DNA of 64,000 nucleotides, from the NCBI RefSeq assembly GCF_963576675.1, contig NC_088915.1, forward strand, positions 935,001-999,000, written 5' to 3'. The number at the start of each line of letters is the position of its first letter. Position 1 is the first letter of the stretch. Shown in pieces: positions 23,190 to 33,900 of this stretch. This DNA is from Euphorbia lathyris (lineage: Eukaryota; Streptophyta; Magnoliopsida; Malpighiales; Euphorbiaceae). Under the pieces are notes generated by a model, which saw only the letters and a list, made by a program, of their open reading frames with translations, ran no database searches and was not told the origin of the DNA. The translations under genes and the position numbers were made by a program.

Positions 23190-24918
23190 TATTCAATTGG
23201 ATTTTTTCCTTTCTCCCTTTTCGTACAAAGAATTAACGGTTTGATTAGTGCCTCTTATCCATGGCTTCTAGTTGAAGTTACTCTTAATTTTTTTTGGTTT
23301 AATAAGTCTGTTAGCTAGTGCTAGGTCTAAAACTTAATGAACTTTTAATATTGTTCTTGTTCAATTGCATTCAATATACTATTGTTTTTTTTTTTTGTAG
23401 AAATTGTTTCAATATACTCTTGTTTTTCAATAGAATTTGTTGCAGGTAAAAAATGGAAGACACTTGTCAAAGTGGTCACTCTTTTTAAAAGAAGCAAACT
23501 AGATAAATCCTTGCTTGTTTAAGAACTAAAATTCTGAATTTTAACAGTAGTATATTAGTTTAATTGGTTAAAGATCTAAGGTTATTTGATTAAATTGTTA
23601 ATAACTATTACTACAAGAAAAACACAAGTTAGGGACTGAACTTTCAATCGCAATTCAGTCCCTAACTCGTGTTACGACTGAATTTTAATGTTTACCGACG
23701 GAATTTATTCAGTCGGTAACTCCATGGTCGGTAACATTTTACCGACCATTATTCTTAGACAGTCGCAAACTTAACTACTTCCTTTTTGGTGGCAAATTCA
23801 GTCGTAATGGTAGGGATTGAATATTTTCAGTGGTTAACCCATAATTGCAGTCACTAACTGTTGTTTTGGGATATCTATGATCCTATTGCATTACGACAGA
23901 TTTGACTTGTTATCTATTCCGTCGAAACTCAATATCTCTTCTTATTTTGTAAATAATTTACACAAAAACAATAAATTAAATTTGGATTGGAGAGAGCCTT
24001 TTCACTAAACAAAATAAATATAACATACACAATAATAACTAAATATTAAAATTAACATCATATGATCTCGAAGGAAAGGAGATAGAATCTAACAGAGAAA
24101 GAAAAAATTTCCCTCTTAATTTGGTATGGTCTTCGGTTAGAGGGAGGATAAAATAAATAACAATTATGTAGATATCCCATGTTGGCAAAGTTGCAAACCA
24201 TATGCAACAACTAAGAAGTATATTACCTGTAGAAAATGCTAAACAAGCAGCTGAATAAGACTAATATCAAACACCTTATTAGATCTAAAAAACTATTTAG
24301 CACTGCATTATCGAGTCGAAAAAAACCTGATTAACTCATTTGACACTGGAAACGTTGTTTATAAGTTTTAAAAACACAAGTTATAAACTTCATACCTAGA
24401 TACATGAACAACATATAAGAGTCACATTAAGACTAATATCATTTTTAGAGAGATACAAAGCATAAAAATTCATCTCTAAGAATCAATAAAATACTAATAT
24501 CATATTGTCACCAAGATATGACAGAAAAGCCTTCTAAAAGCAAATGAAAGGTGGTACCTACTATCCACTATCAAATAAGAGGAGCCAACAAAATACATAT
24601 AGATAATTCCTTCATTCCAGTCAAGTGGTTATGGTAATAAAGTGCAACATGAAAGCTCGACTTTGTATATGTTAACCCAAAAAACACTTTTCTATCTTTA
24701 TCTATCACACCCCCACAAACAAAATAGTATTGAGGATTTGAGCTTGAAGTGAAGGAGAGGCAAATATCATCTTACATAGTGCTAAAATATTTAAATACCT
24801 AAATGGTAATAAATGATTAAGCATAATAACGTGATAACTGGAAAAGAAATTACATTTAAAATGATGAAGAAAAGCATCAACAAGACAATGATAGCATGCT
24901 ACCTTAACATCTAAAAGT
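23190..24918. other. AT-rich intergenic DNA with one CACTA-like terminus
   Basis: No gene is supported. TACTACAAGAAAAAC at 23609 resembles a CACTA terminal repeat with its first base changed. It is followed by subterminal inverted motifs (GTTAGGGACTGAA / TTCAGTCCCTAAC) and several CAGTCG-type words to about 23880. The remainder appears to continue the DNA found at 30555 onward, now split by the gypsy element. Confidence 0.5.
23609..23890 (+). mobile_element. CACTA transposon terminus (one end only)
   Basis: The terminal motif and the dense inverted subterminal repeats are typical of En/Spm-type elements. No matching right end was found before 33 kb, so the element is partial or very diverged. 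Confidence 0.45.
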
Positions 24919-24923
24919 ACAAC

Positions 24924-25433
24924 TGATGTGGACATCCTAACTAAGATCACTGATCATAGGTGCTCTGGCGGATCCCCAAGACATCAGGCTCACGAAGGTT
25001 GTACCTAGGAGGGCGGATCCCCAGGACAAGCCAGCGGGGCGAATCTAGGAGTGCACAAGGAGGCGTATCAACATCTACCTTGGGCGGATCTCTCGGACTA
25101 CTTGCTCCCGAAGTAATTCACCAACAACCCTGATAATCCGTACATGTACCATTGTACCGATTGTCGGGGCGTATCACCCATTTTACCCTTCAGTCAATAA
25201 CCTGAATGTAACCCTAGTAGGGGTAATCTTTGTCTTTTGTCATTATTAGAGGGGAGTATTTAAACCCTCATTTTGTAAGAATGACGACAACTTTTATCAA
25301 TCAAACATTATTCTCTTTGAGAACCGAGGTTTATACCTTGTTATTGGGATTCACTCCTTCTAGTTTAGCTAGAGAAGAAACTCTTTGTTCGTTTACGATT
25401 AAAACCTTCATTTATCGCTTTCAATCTGTATCA
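24924..25433 (+). repeat. 5' LTR of the CRM-like element
   Basis: 510 bp, preceded by ACAAC and followed by the primer site. GGCGGATC-type words recur in its first 170 bp. Confidence 0.93.
25257..25264 (+). promoter_or_regulatory. TATA-like box in the 5' LTR
   Basis: TATTTAAA lies 177 bp before the LTR end and is repeated in the 3' LTR at 30373-30380. It is the best candidate for the genomic-RNA promoter. Confidence 0.5.
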
Positions 25434-25435
25434 GT

Positions 25436-25449
25436 TTGTATCAGAGCCA
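25436..25449 (+). other. primer binding site, initiator tRNA-Met
   Basis: TTGTATCAGAGCCA lies 2 bp after the LTR, one mismatch from the common plant initiator-Met primer site. Confidence 0.85.
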
Positions 25450-25480
25450 ATCGTTTCCTGACCCGAAACTTCTTTTGGCA

Positions 25481-28400
25481 ATGGTTCAACCCCGACAACC
25501 GCAAGATTCCATGGAAACCAGTGACTGGAGGTATGAGGAGCTGAGGGAGCACCTCGCGGAGCAGATCCAAGCCAGCCATGAGCGGCAGAGGCAAACTGAC
25601 CAACGATTCCTAGAGCTAACCACCTCCTTCGAAAACTTCAAGCTGGAGGTTCTGGCGATAATCCGACCCACTGCGGGAGGACTGACCCATAGAAATGAAG
25701 GAGTCCGTGAACAACCGCTTCCACAAATGGATCCTAGGGATCCTGAGGTAAGAAGACCCAACTTTGTCATTGTGTATAACGCTGATAGTGATAGTGATGA
25801 CTTTGAGGGTATCGGAAATGATGATACCGTTAGAACTATGAGGGATGTTGGGCCTGTTGACAACCGACGTGTGGAGGTTGCTAGGGGATATCCAGGTCTA
25901 GGGAACTTTGATAGAGATGATGCCTTTAAGCTAAAAATAGACTTACCATCTTTTGGAGGCGAACTGGATATAGAGGGGTTCTTAGACTGGTTATCGGAAG
26001 TTGAACGTTTCTTTGAGTATGCTGGGATTCCTGATGAGAGGAAAGTAAGGCTGGTGGCGTATCGCCTGAAGGGTGGCGTATCAGTTTGGTGGGATCAGAT
26101 GAGGGAAGAAAGAAGAAGAGGGGGCAGAGATCCGATTCGATCTTGGCTACGGATGAAGGCGATGTTGAGGGAGCGGTTCTTACCGCCGAATTATGAGCAG
26201 TATATTTACAGCTCCTACAAGGGATGCTCTCAAGGGACCCGAAGTGTCCATGAGTATACCTCGGAGTTCTTGAGGCTATCAACAAGGGCCAACTTGTCTA
26301 AAACTGAAAGCCAAAAGACCTCTAGGTATCTAGAAGGGTTGAGATACAACATCCAGGATCGTATTGGCACACAGATGGTGGTTCGAGTACAAGATGCTAG
26401 GAATTTAGCCCTCAAGGCTGAATCCCAACTGACCGGGAGATCCAGGAGATCCGCCACTCCTGAGTATATGCCTGGAGGAAGAGATAACGTGAGGTCTTAT
26501 GACAAAGGCAAGCAGGTGGCGAGTGCCAGTGGGGCCAAGGTTAACAGTGTGGGAAGGGGATCTGTTGGAGATACTAGGCCATACAAGGAAGCACCTATAC
26601 CACCTAAGAGCAACAATCCGTATGCGAGGCCAGCACCTTTCAAATGTTTTGGGTGCAATGAGCCAGGCCATAGATCCAACGAATGTCCTAGGAGGAAGAG
26701 CGCCAACATGGTGGAGAGATATGAGGATGACTATGACGAAGGGGATGAAGTATTTTGCGAACCCTTAGGAGAAGATGATGATGAGGCGGATGAAGAGAGA
26801 TACGCCATTCATGTGGTACGGCATTTGCTAGTCTCCAGCCAGGTAGAGGGAGATCAGAGGCACCGCCTATTCAGGACCCACTGTCTTGTGAAAGGTGGGC
26901 GATGCAATGTGATAATAGATAGTGGGAGCCAAGAGAACATTGTGAGCAGCAGCGCCGTTCAGAAGTTCGGGTTGTTGGCGGAGGCGCATCCCGACCCTTA
27001 TAGAGTTGGATGGATCAAAAACGTGGGTGAGCTTAGGGTGACCCAGAGATGCAGGGTACCTATTGTGATTGGTAATTACAGTGATGAAGTCTGTTGTGAT
27101 GTGGTCGATATAGATGCCTTCCACCTATTGTTGGGTCGACCCTGGCAGTTTGATAATGATGCCACCCATGCAGGAAGAGAGAACACTTACAGATTTGTGA
27201 AGAATGGGGTGAAGTTCGTCCTTACGCTAATGATGAGAGAGCCAAAGGCCGACAAGAAGTCTACTTTGGTAGTTTGTCCTACACACAAATCGTTTGTCAG
27301 CGAATGTGAAGAGAGCCAAATGGTGTATGTGGTAATGGTTAAGGCGAATCACGAATCCGCCCAAAGGGACGAAAGGGAGACACCGAATGAAGTGACCCGC
27401 CTACTTGGCGAATATCAGGATCTGTTCCCTAACGAACTGCCAAGTGGGTTACCACCTTTGAGGGACATCCAACATCACATCGATCTTGTGCCTGGGGCTA
27501 GTTTACCAAGCCTCCCACATTATCGAATGAGCCCAAAGGAGAATGACATCATGAGACAGAAGGTGGAGGAACTCATCGAGATGGGATACGTTAGGGAGAG
27601 TATGAGTCCTTGCGCCGTTCTAGCTTTACTTACACCGAAGAAGGATGGGTCTTGGCGGATGTGTGTTGACAGTAGGGCTATTAACAAGATCACCATCAAG
27701 TACAAGTTCCTGATTCCAAGGTTGGATGACATGCTGGACCAACTTGGCGGATCTCGAGTCTTCTCCAAGATTGATCTCAGGAGTGGTTATCATCAGATAC
27801 GAATCCGATCTGGGGATGAGTGGAAGACCGCCTTCAAGACGAGAGATGGATTGTATGAATGGTTAGTTATGCCATTTGGAATGACCAACGCCCCCAGTAC
27901 TTTTATGAGGTTGATGAATCAGGTGCTTCGCCCCGTGATTGGAAAATTTGTAGTTGTGTATTTTGATGACATCCTGATTCATAGCGAGACTTTGGTGGAA
28001 CATGTGGAGCACTTGCGGACAGTATTTGACCTATTAAGGAAACACCAGCTATACGCCAACACTAAGAAATGTGATTTTGTCATGGAGAGCCTGGTTTTCC
28101 TTGGGTTCGTGGTTAGTGGCGAGGGGGTCCAAGTTGATGGAGAGAAGGTAAGAGCCATCCGAGAATGGCCTACTCCGAGGAATGTGGGGGATATCAGGAG
28201 TTTTCATGGGCTAGCAACCTTTTATCGGCGATTCATTAAAAACTTCAGTTCTATAGTCGCCCCATTGACGGAATGTTTGAAGAAGGGAAATGGGTTCGAG
28301 TGGGCCGACACCCAAGAAGAGAGCTTCGCCTTGATCAAGGAAAACCTGAGTACAGCGCCCGTTCTGGCGTATCCCAATTTTGATAAGCTGTTCGAAGTTG

Positions 28401-30124
28401 AGTGTGATGCCAGTGGAGTTGGGATTGGTGGTGTCTTGATGCAAGAAAAGAGGCCCATTGCATACTTCAGTGAGAAGCTCTGTGAGGCACGGCAAAAATG
28501 GGCAACTTATGATCAAGAGTTTTATGCTGGAGTGAGGGCGTTGAAAGTATGGGAGCATTACTTGGTGGGAAAAGAATTCATCCTCTACACTGACCATCAA
28601 GCTCTCAAGTACCTGGGAAGTCAGAAGCAACTTCGAAGCTCCATGCATGCCCGGTGGTCCGCCTTCATAGATAAGTTCCCCTATAAGCTTATCCATAAGG
28701 CTGGAAAACAGAACAAGGTGGCGGACGCCTTGAGTCGAAGGGTGTCACTAATCAAGACAGTAAACCTGGAGACCGATTGTTTTGAACACATCCGAGGAGA
28801 ATACTTGGCGGATCCTGATTTTGGGAGTATTTGGGAAAAATGTAAGAACCAGCATGGAGATGGAGCGTATCACCTGATGGATGAGTATCTCAGGAGGGGC
28901 AACCAGCTTTGCTTACCTTGCACCTCCATTCGCGAGAAGGTTGTTCGGGATCTACATGGCGGATCCCTTGGAGGGCATTTTGGGCGAGACAAGACTTATG
29001 AAGCAGTGAGTTCCCGTTATTTCTGGCCTAAGATGAGGAGAGATGTTACCTACTTAGTAGAACGATGCTATATCTGCCAGTCCGCCAAGGGATGCACTAC
29101 AAATACTGGCTTGCTGCTACCTTTGCCTGTGCCAGAAACCATCTGGGAGGATCTGTCCATGGACTTTGTCCTAGGGTTACCCAAAACTCAGAGGGGCATG
29201 GATTCCATCTTTGTCGTGGTTGATCGGTTTTCAAAGATGGCTCACTTCATACCATGTCGCAAGACTAATGATGCTTCGGCAATAGCGAAGCTATTCTTCA
29301 AAAAGATTGTAAGGCTACATGGCGTACCTAAGAGCATTGTCTCGGATCGTGATACGAAGTTCCTCAGTCATTTCTGGCGGACGTTGTGGGCTCTGTTTGA
29401 TACGTCTCTGAAATTTAGCACCACCGCCCACCCTCAAATAGACGGACAGACAGAAGTGGTCAATAGAACTTTGGGAAACTTACTGCGCAGCAAATGTAAG
29501 GATAAGCCCAGGATGTGGGATGTGGTTTTAGCCCAAGCTGAGTTCGCCTACAACGACTCTGTTCATTCGGGAACCGGGAGATCTCCATTTGAAGTGGTAT
29601 ACACAAAGACCCCGAATCACGTCCTTGATATAGCCCATCTTCCCAAAGGAAATGTGACCTCCAACCAGCTGGCCAAGGATTATATACAGATGCACCAAGA
29701 GGTGAAAGAGACTCTTGAGGAGAGAAATAAGAAGTTAAAGACCAAGGCGGATGAACACCGCAGGGACCTACAGTTTGAAGTCGGGGATGAGGTTATGGTA
29801 TACTTGGGCAAAGAGAGACTCGCCAACGCCGCCAGTAGCAAGCTTCGGCCTAGGAAATACGGGCCATATAAGATCACCAAGAAGGTCAATGCCAATGCCT
29901 ATCATATAGCATTGCCGAACTGGCTTGGTAAAATCTCACCAGCATTCAACATCCGTGACCTTAGCCCATGGAAGTCGGATGGTCCTTTGGAGTTCAAACA
30001 GGGCGAATCAGTGCCGATTTCTTTTAAAAAAGGAGAGAATGATGCGGGCATCCTAACTAAGATCACTGATCACAGGCGCTCTGGCGGATCCCCAAGACAT
30101 CAGGCTCACGAAGGTTGTACCTAG
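25481..30124 (+). CDS. gag-pol: gag-pol polyprotein of the CRM-like gypsy element
   Basis: An uninterrupted 1547-codon frame starts at the first ATG after the primer site. An in-frame TTG at 25436 lies within the primer site and is not a likely start. Domains in order: gag core (about residues 150-310), CX2CX4HX4C zinc knuckle from about residue 389, aspartic protease with DSG at about 480, reverse transcriptase with YFDD at about 827, RNase H with its first catalytic Asp at about 976, and integrase with a HHCC zinc region and D1228, D1289, E1325 (DD35E spacing). All catalytic residues checked are present. The last 28 codons lie inside the 3' LTR, which is described for CRM elements. No chromodomain is recognised. 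The protein copies the element's RNA and inserts the DNA. Confidence 0.93.
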   Translation: MVQPRQPQDSMETSDWRYEELREHLAEQIQASHERQRQTDQRFLELTTSFENFKLEVLAIIRPTAGGLTHRNEGVREQPLPQMDPRDPEVRRPNFVIVYNADSDSDDFEGIGNDDTVRTMRDVGPVDNRRVEVARGYPGLGNFDRDDAFKLKIDLPSFGGELDIEGFLDWLSEVERFFEYAGIPDERKVRLVAYRLKGGVSVWWDQMREERRRGGRDPIRSWLRMKAMLRERFLPPNYEQYIYSSYKGCSQGTRSVHEYTSEFLRLSTRANLSKTESQKTSRYLEGLRYNIQDRIGTQMVVRVQDARNLALKAESQLTGRSRRSATPEYMPGGRDNVRSYDKGKQVASASGAKVNSVGRGSVGDTRPYKEAPIPPKSNNPYARPAPFKCFGCNEPGHRSNECPRRKSANMVERYEDDYDEGDEVFCEPLGEDDDEADEERYAIHVVRHLLVSSQVEGDQRHRLFRTHCLVKGGRCNVIIDSGSQENIVSSSAVQKFGLLAEAHPDPYRVGWIKNVGELRVTQRCRVPIVIGNYSDEVCCDVVDIDAFHLLLGRPWQFDNDATHAGRENTYRFVKNGVKFVLTLMMREPKADKKSTLVVCPTHKSFVSECEESQMVYVVMVKANHESAQRDERETPNEVTRLLGEYQDLFPNELPSGLPPLRDIQHHIDLVPGASLPSLPHYRMSPKENDIMRQKVEELIEMGYVRESMSPCAVLALLTPKKDGSWRMCVDSRAINKITIKYKFLIPRLDDMLDQLGGSRVFSKIDLRSGYHQIRIRSGDEWKTAFKTRDGLYEWLVMPFGMTNAPSTFMRLMNQVLRPVIGKFVVVYFDDILIHSETLVEHVEHLRTVFDLLRKHQLYANTKKCDFVMESLVFLGFVVSGEGVQVDGEKVRAIREWPTPRNVGDIRSFHGLATFYRRFIKNFSSIVAPLTECLKKGNGFEWADTQEESFALIKENLSTAPVLAYPNFDKLFEVECDASGVGIGGVLMQEKRPIAYFSEKLCEARQKWATYDQEFYAGVRALKVWEHYLVGKEFILYTDHQALKYLGSQKQLRSSMHARWSAFIDKFPYKLIHKAGKQNKVADALSRRVSLIKTVNLETDCFEHIRGEYLADPDFGSIWEKCKNQHGDGAYHLMDEYLRRGNQLCLPCTSIREKVVRDLHGGSLGGHFGRDKTYEAVSSRYFWPKMRRDVTYLVERCYICQSAKGCTTNTGLLLPLPVPETIWEDLSMDFVLGLPKTQRGMDSIFVVVDRFSKMAHFIPCRKTNDASAIAKLFFKKIVRLHGVPKSIVSDRDTKFLSHFWRTLWALFDTSLKFSTTAHPQIDGQTEVVNRTLGNLLRSKCKDKPRMWDVVLAQAEFAYNDSVHSGTGRSPFEVVYTKTPNHVLDIAHLPKGNVTSNQLAKDYIQMHQEVKETLEERNKKLKTKADEHRRDLQFEVGDEVMVYLGKERLANAASSKLRPRKYGPYKITKKVNANAYHIALPNWLGKISPAFNIRDLSPWKSDGPLEFKQGESVPISFKKGENDAGILTKITDHRRSGGSPRHQAHEGCT
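30026..30039 (+). other. polypurine tract
   Basis: AAAAAAGGAGAGAA abuts the 3' LTR, lies within the gag-pol frame, and would prime plus-strand synthesis. Confidence 0.8.
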
Positions 30125-30549
30125 GAGGGCGGATCCCCAGGACAAGCCAACGGGGCGAATCTAGGAGTGCGCAAGGAGGCGTATCAACATCTACCTTGGA
30201 CGGATCTCTCGGACTACTTGCTCCCGAAGTAATTCACCAACAACCCTGACAATCCGTACTTGTACCATTGTACCGATTGTCGGGACGTATCACCCATTTT
30301 ACCCTTCAGTCGATAACCTGAATGTAACCCTAGTAGGGGTAATCTTTGTCTTTTGTCATTATTAGAGGGGAGTATTTAAACCCTCATTTTGTAAGAATGA
30401 CGGCAACTTTTATCAATCAAACATTATTCTCTTTGAGAACCGAGGTTTATACCTTGTTATTGGGATTCACTCCTTCTAGTTTAGCTAGAGAAGAAACTCT
30501 TTGTTGGTTTACGATTAAAACCTTCATTTATCGCTTTCAATCTGTATCA
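30040..30549 (+). repeat. 3' LTR of the CRM-like element
   Basis: 510 bp, followed by the target duplication ACAAC. It encodes the end of gag-pol to 30124. Confidence 0.93.
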
Positions 30550-30554
30550 ACAAC

Positions 30555-32562
30555 TGCAGATTTCACATGTTATAGTCGTGGAGTAACTCATTCCACTATA
30601 TTTTCAGCCTCCCGATCATCAGTCGTGTTGTACCTAGAAAGCACATCCTATATAAAAACATGGCATCATCTGAAAAAAAAGCAGTGGAAATTACATCGAG
30701 AAATTAAACTACATCCATGTGAAGCAAATGTCATTTTGGCAAATCAACACGAAAAGCAACAAAAATAATATTACATTTGATATTCTAGGAGTTTTATTCA
30801 ATTGGTAGTTCATTAACTAAAAATTAACAAACAAAGTATCAAACAATGCACAAAACAGGAAAGAGTCAACAACTTACATGGTTCACTAAGAAGACATTGG
30901 GTTTCGTGTTAGATCACATCCAAAGAAAGTGTTAAATAGAAAATAATGGAATAAATCACAAAATCAAAACCCTATCGACCCAAAATACACAAAATTTCAA
31001 GTAATAGGCCAATAAAGTCATACTCATCCCTCATACTTAGGATTCCATACTTTCCAGGAAATGAAATAACAGAGTGAGGGAAAAGGGGGGTTTCCTCTGA
31101 TTTGATGGTTTGGAACAGAACCACCGCTCTTAAGCTCTCCTATCTCAAGATGTAGGGTGCTTCCAAAGGTAGGAAGGAATTCGATCCAAGCCCTTATGCG
31201 AGAAGAATGAATCTCAAAAATGAGCTGTCGTATCTGGGTGGATATAAATCTACTTTTGCAGTTCATTTCATTTCATGATGAAACATATCAGAACACAATA
31301 TGCAACATCTTAAAAATGAAAAACCAATCTTATACAATCAATTTAGCTAGACTAGAAGACACAATTTAGCAAGACTATAAGCTATTAAAGCAATACATTG
31401 CTTACCATCACATTTCTCAAGCTCACAAACAGGGCATCCAACAATATGTTTGTGTTTATAATATCAAGTCTATAGTAGATAGATGAACTACTATAACTAG
31501 TGAGTGTTAATGGGTAAAACAAAAAAAAAATGCAAATTAAATCAGCTCCCATAAAACCACTTGTCCTGCTAAAACTTGGGACAAGTGACAATTGTTAAAC
31601 CTGCACATAATACAACTCCAAATGCATGATAAATTAATAATGAATACATCTTTTCCATCTTCCACCACTAAGTTAGCCCAAAAAATCCTCCAAACCACGT
31701 TAATGCTCTGCAACATAAGGCAGACCACAAGATCAATCAAAGGCACCCAACTGAAGTAGCACCTACAAGCACTTCTATTGAAAAGTAAGCTCAAAGAAAA
31801 AATCTAAGAGATAATCACTTCTTTACAAATAAGGTGTTGACAATTAAAAACAGTACTTGTTTTTCACTATGTTATACCAATTTGATAAATACAACTATGA
31901 ACACTCCAGATAGAGACTCCACTTGGATATGGAACTACAGTTGGAGAAAGCTCATTGAAACATAATGATAATGCAAGGCATGCCTAGAAATGGGTCAAAA
32001 TCAGATCCATCCATCCAATATCGCATAAAATCAACAAATTCAGAAAATAATTGAATCTGAAACATGATTTAACTAGTCAAATTAGAAATAATTAGTCCTA
32101 CTCACTTTCAAGCAAGCTCTGGCAAGATAGAAAACACGGTCGATTGAGATTAGGATGCATCTGAATCACCATTGCAACGAGGACAGATCTTCTCCGTAGT
32201 GAATGGAGTCGACACTCCTATTTCCTTCACCGATGCAGATTTCTTTGCAGTGATGGCTTTGTTTCAGGCCATGCGTCTCAAACATGAGATGAGGGGTAGA
32301 TGTCGTTGATGAGGATTTTCAGTTAATGGATTCGAGTTAGGGGCCGATAGTTACAGATTTGGAAGATGGCTCTGTTCGTAGCAATCGTTCGGCTTAGGCA
32401 GTAGATGGCTGGTTCGTACCGGGTTGCGTTGTCTTGGACAAAGTAAGCATCCAATCGACTCGTCATCTGCCCATATGTATAACTTGACGTACCCTCTCTT
32501 CGTGGCATCAAAACATGTGGGCTAATAAAAATGCATTTGTTTGCCATAGTTCTAAGGTTCAA
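30555..32562. other. AT-rich intergenic DNA
   Basis: This continues the DNA interrupted at 24918. No gene is supported. Short minus-strand frames at about 31024-31266 and 32323-32577, and an open stretch at about 32150-32270, show no recognisable domain and might be remnants of transcribed sequence. Confidence 0.45.
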
Positions 32563-33050
32563 CTTTTTTGTTGACAAAAAGAAGGTAAAATTTATTCATC
32601 ATCAAAAAGATCATTACAAATAAAAGGAGGGAAATTATCCCAAGCCCTGGGATCACATAAAGAACGTGTCGCTAGAGTATGAGTAACACGATTCACATAC
32701 CTATTAATAAAACAGATATTACAATCAGCTAAGTCCTTTTAGCAGGGCTTTACAATCACCGATAAGGAAACCAAAGGACGAGTCTGAATCATTTGGACTA
32801 TGAAGAGTGTAAACCCCTTGCCTTTTAGCCAACTAAGGGCTTTACCATATCTAAGGCACTCAGCTAGTAATGAGTCTCTCGGGCTGAGAAAAAAACCCAT
32901 TTTTTCTCATAAAAAGTCAGCAGAATCTCGCACTATAGCACCAAAGCAAATGAATTCAGAAACTGTAGAGAAGTCACGGTCGTAGGTATCAGCACATTTC
33001 AGAGCCTTCTGCCAACTATTACGGAAACTTGTTGCCTTCTAAAAAACCAC
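32563..33050 (-). pseudogene. LINE 3' remnant with RNase H domain
   Basis: The minus strand reads pieces of a plant LINE RNase H: FGAIVRDSADF, SPRDSLLAECLRYGKALSW, then after a frameshift near 32770 DLADCNICFINRYVNRVTH and a C-terminus FICNDLFDDE. Several stops interrupt it. A 3' UTR ends in a short A-rich tail near 32563, so the 3' end of the LINE is kept and the 5' part is gone. Confidence 0.65.
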
Positions 33051-33207
33051 ACCTACAGGAAAAGACAATTTTTTTCAAACCTCAATGTTTTTGGGAAAAA
33101 CCTAATATAGTTTCAAACTTATAAAACATTACAATTTTAGATCCAACTTTTAACAAAAACAAGTGAAACTTCTGATCATCTTTTCTCGAGAATAAAATCT
33201 TAAATTT

Positions 33208-33324
33208 GTGGTTGAGAGCTTCCCTATGACTAGGAAGGTCATGAGTTCGAATCACATCTGGATAGGATAAAAATGTTTCTTTCTTATTTATATTGTAAGC
33301 CCATTGTGCGTAAAATTTTAGAAA
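33208..33324 (+). mobile_element. tRNA-derived SINE with 14-bp target duplications
   Basis: A 117-bp unit with an A-box-like GTGGTTGAGAGC at 33208 and a B-box AGTTCGAATC at 33244-33253, the pol III promoter of tRNA genes, ends in an A-rich tail. It is flanked by a perfect 14-bp duplication AAAATCTTAAATTT at 33194-33207 and 33325-33338, the mark of LINE-driven insertion. Confidence 0.85.
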
Positions 33325-33344
33325 AAAATCTTAAATTTCACAGT

Positions 33345-33370
33345 TTATTATTATTATTATTATTATTATA
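33345..33370. repeat. (TTA)n microsatellite
   Basis: About eight TTA units directly follow the SINE's right target duplication. Confidence 0.9.
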
Positions 33371-33588
33371 AATGAACAGTTTTTACAGAAACTTCTTTTT
33401 GTTTTAGATAATGAAAAGTTTTTTTTTGTTGTTAGATTCCATTTTGGTAAGTTGGGCAACACATTTTGTTAAAAGTTTATTAAGCCTAATAACTTTAATT
33501 CAGCTGTTATTTTTATCTAATTTACCTGTATATATGTATTTTTTTTTTATCTATTTACATGTACATATATATTTTTTCATCTAATTCA

Positions 33589-33590
<2 letters not shown>

Positions 33591-33638
<48 letters not shown>
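33591..33638. repeat. (TA)n microsatellite
   Basis: An uninterrupted run of about 24 TA units, downstream of the F-box gene. Confidence 0.95.
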
Positions 33639-33642
<4 letters not shown>

Positions 33643-33813
33643 ACATAATAAGATTAAGCAAAGATTCAAGCATTTTTTGTATTATATTCATCACCAACAT
33701 TTGAAGCACTCAATTCATGGTTTCTGAGTTATATTCTAAAAACTGTGTGACAACTGCATTTTCAATTCTACAGCCCAACAAACTCCATCTCTATAATAAA
33801 ATAAATTCTCACA

Positions 33814-33900
33814 CTATTCATAATCTGTAAATTCTTCATCATCGTCCTCGGCGTCGCTTGTAAATTTTTCATCATGGTCCTCGTCACTGTAAACATCAAT
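33814..33900 (-). pseudogene. in-frame acidic tail beyond the F-box gene stop
   Basis: Directly after the TGA (33903-33901) the frame stays open for 28 codons (33900-33817), rich in Asp and Glu, before a TAG at 33816-33814. Related F-box/LRR proteins commonly end in an acidic tail after an NDP-like motif. This looks like lost coding sequence now in the 3' UTR. Confidence 0.7.

Larger units (their letters stand above)
24924..30549 (+). mobile_element. complete CRM-like Ty3/gypsy chromovirus
   Basis: This 5626-bp element has two 510-bp LTRs (TGATG...ATCA), 5-bp target duplications ACAAC (24919-24923 and 30550-30554), an initiator-Met primer site, one uninterrupted gag-pol and a polypurine tract. 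By hand count the LTRs differ at 13 of 510 sites with no gaps (97.5% identity). At the rice LTR rate of 1.3e-8 per site per year that is about one million years; the rate is borrowed. RT and RNase H block style, lack of a recognisable chromodomain and an ORF running into the 3' LTR favour the CRM (centromeric) lineage. It may still be competent. Confidence 0.93.

Noticed and set aside
25436..25480. Earlier TTG start for gag-pol
   Set aside because: It overlaps the primer binding site, and the ATG at 25481 gives a normal gag start; plants rarely start at TTG.
31024..31266. Minus-strand 80-codon frame as an exon
   Set aside because: No recognisable family; splice sites are possible but not better than chance.
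32323..32577. Minus-strand 84-codon frame as a host gene
   Set aside because: No domain, no splice or promoter support, and next to a LINE tail.
33050..33080. CACTA terminus at CACCTACAGGAAAAGAC
   Set aside because: First bases do not fit CACTA, no subterminal repeats, and no partner end in the right orientation.
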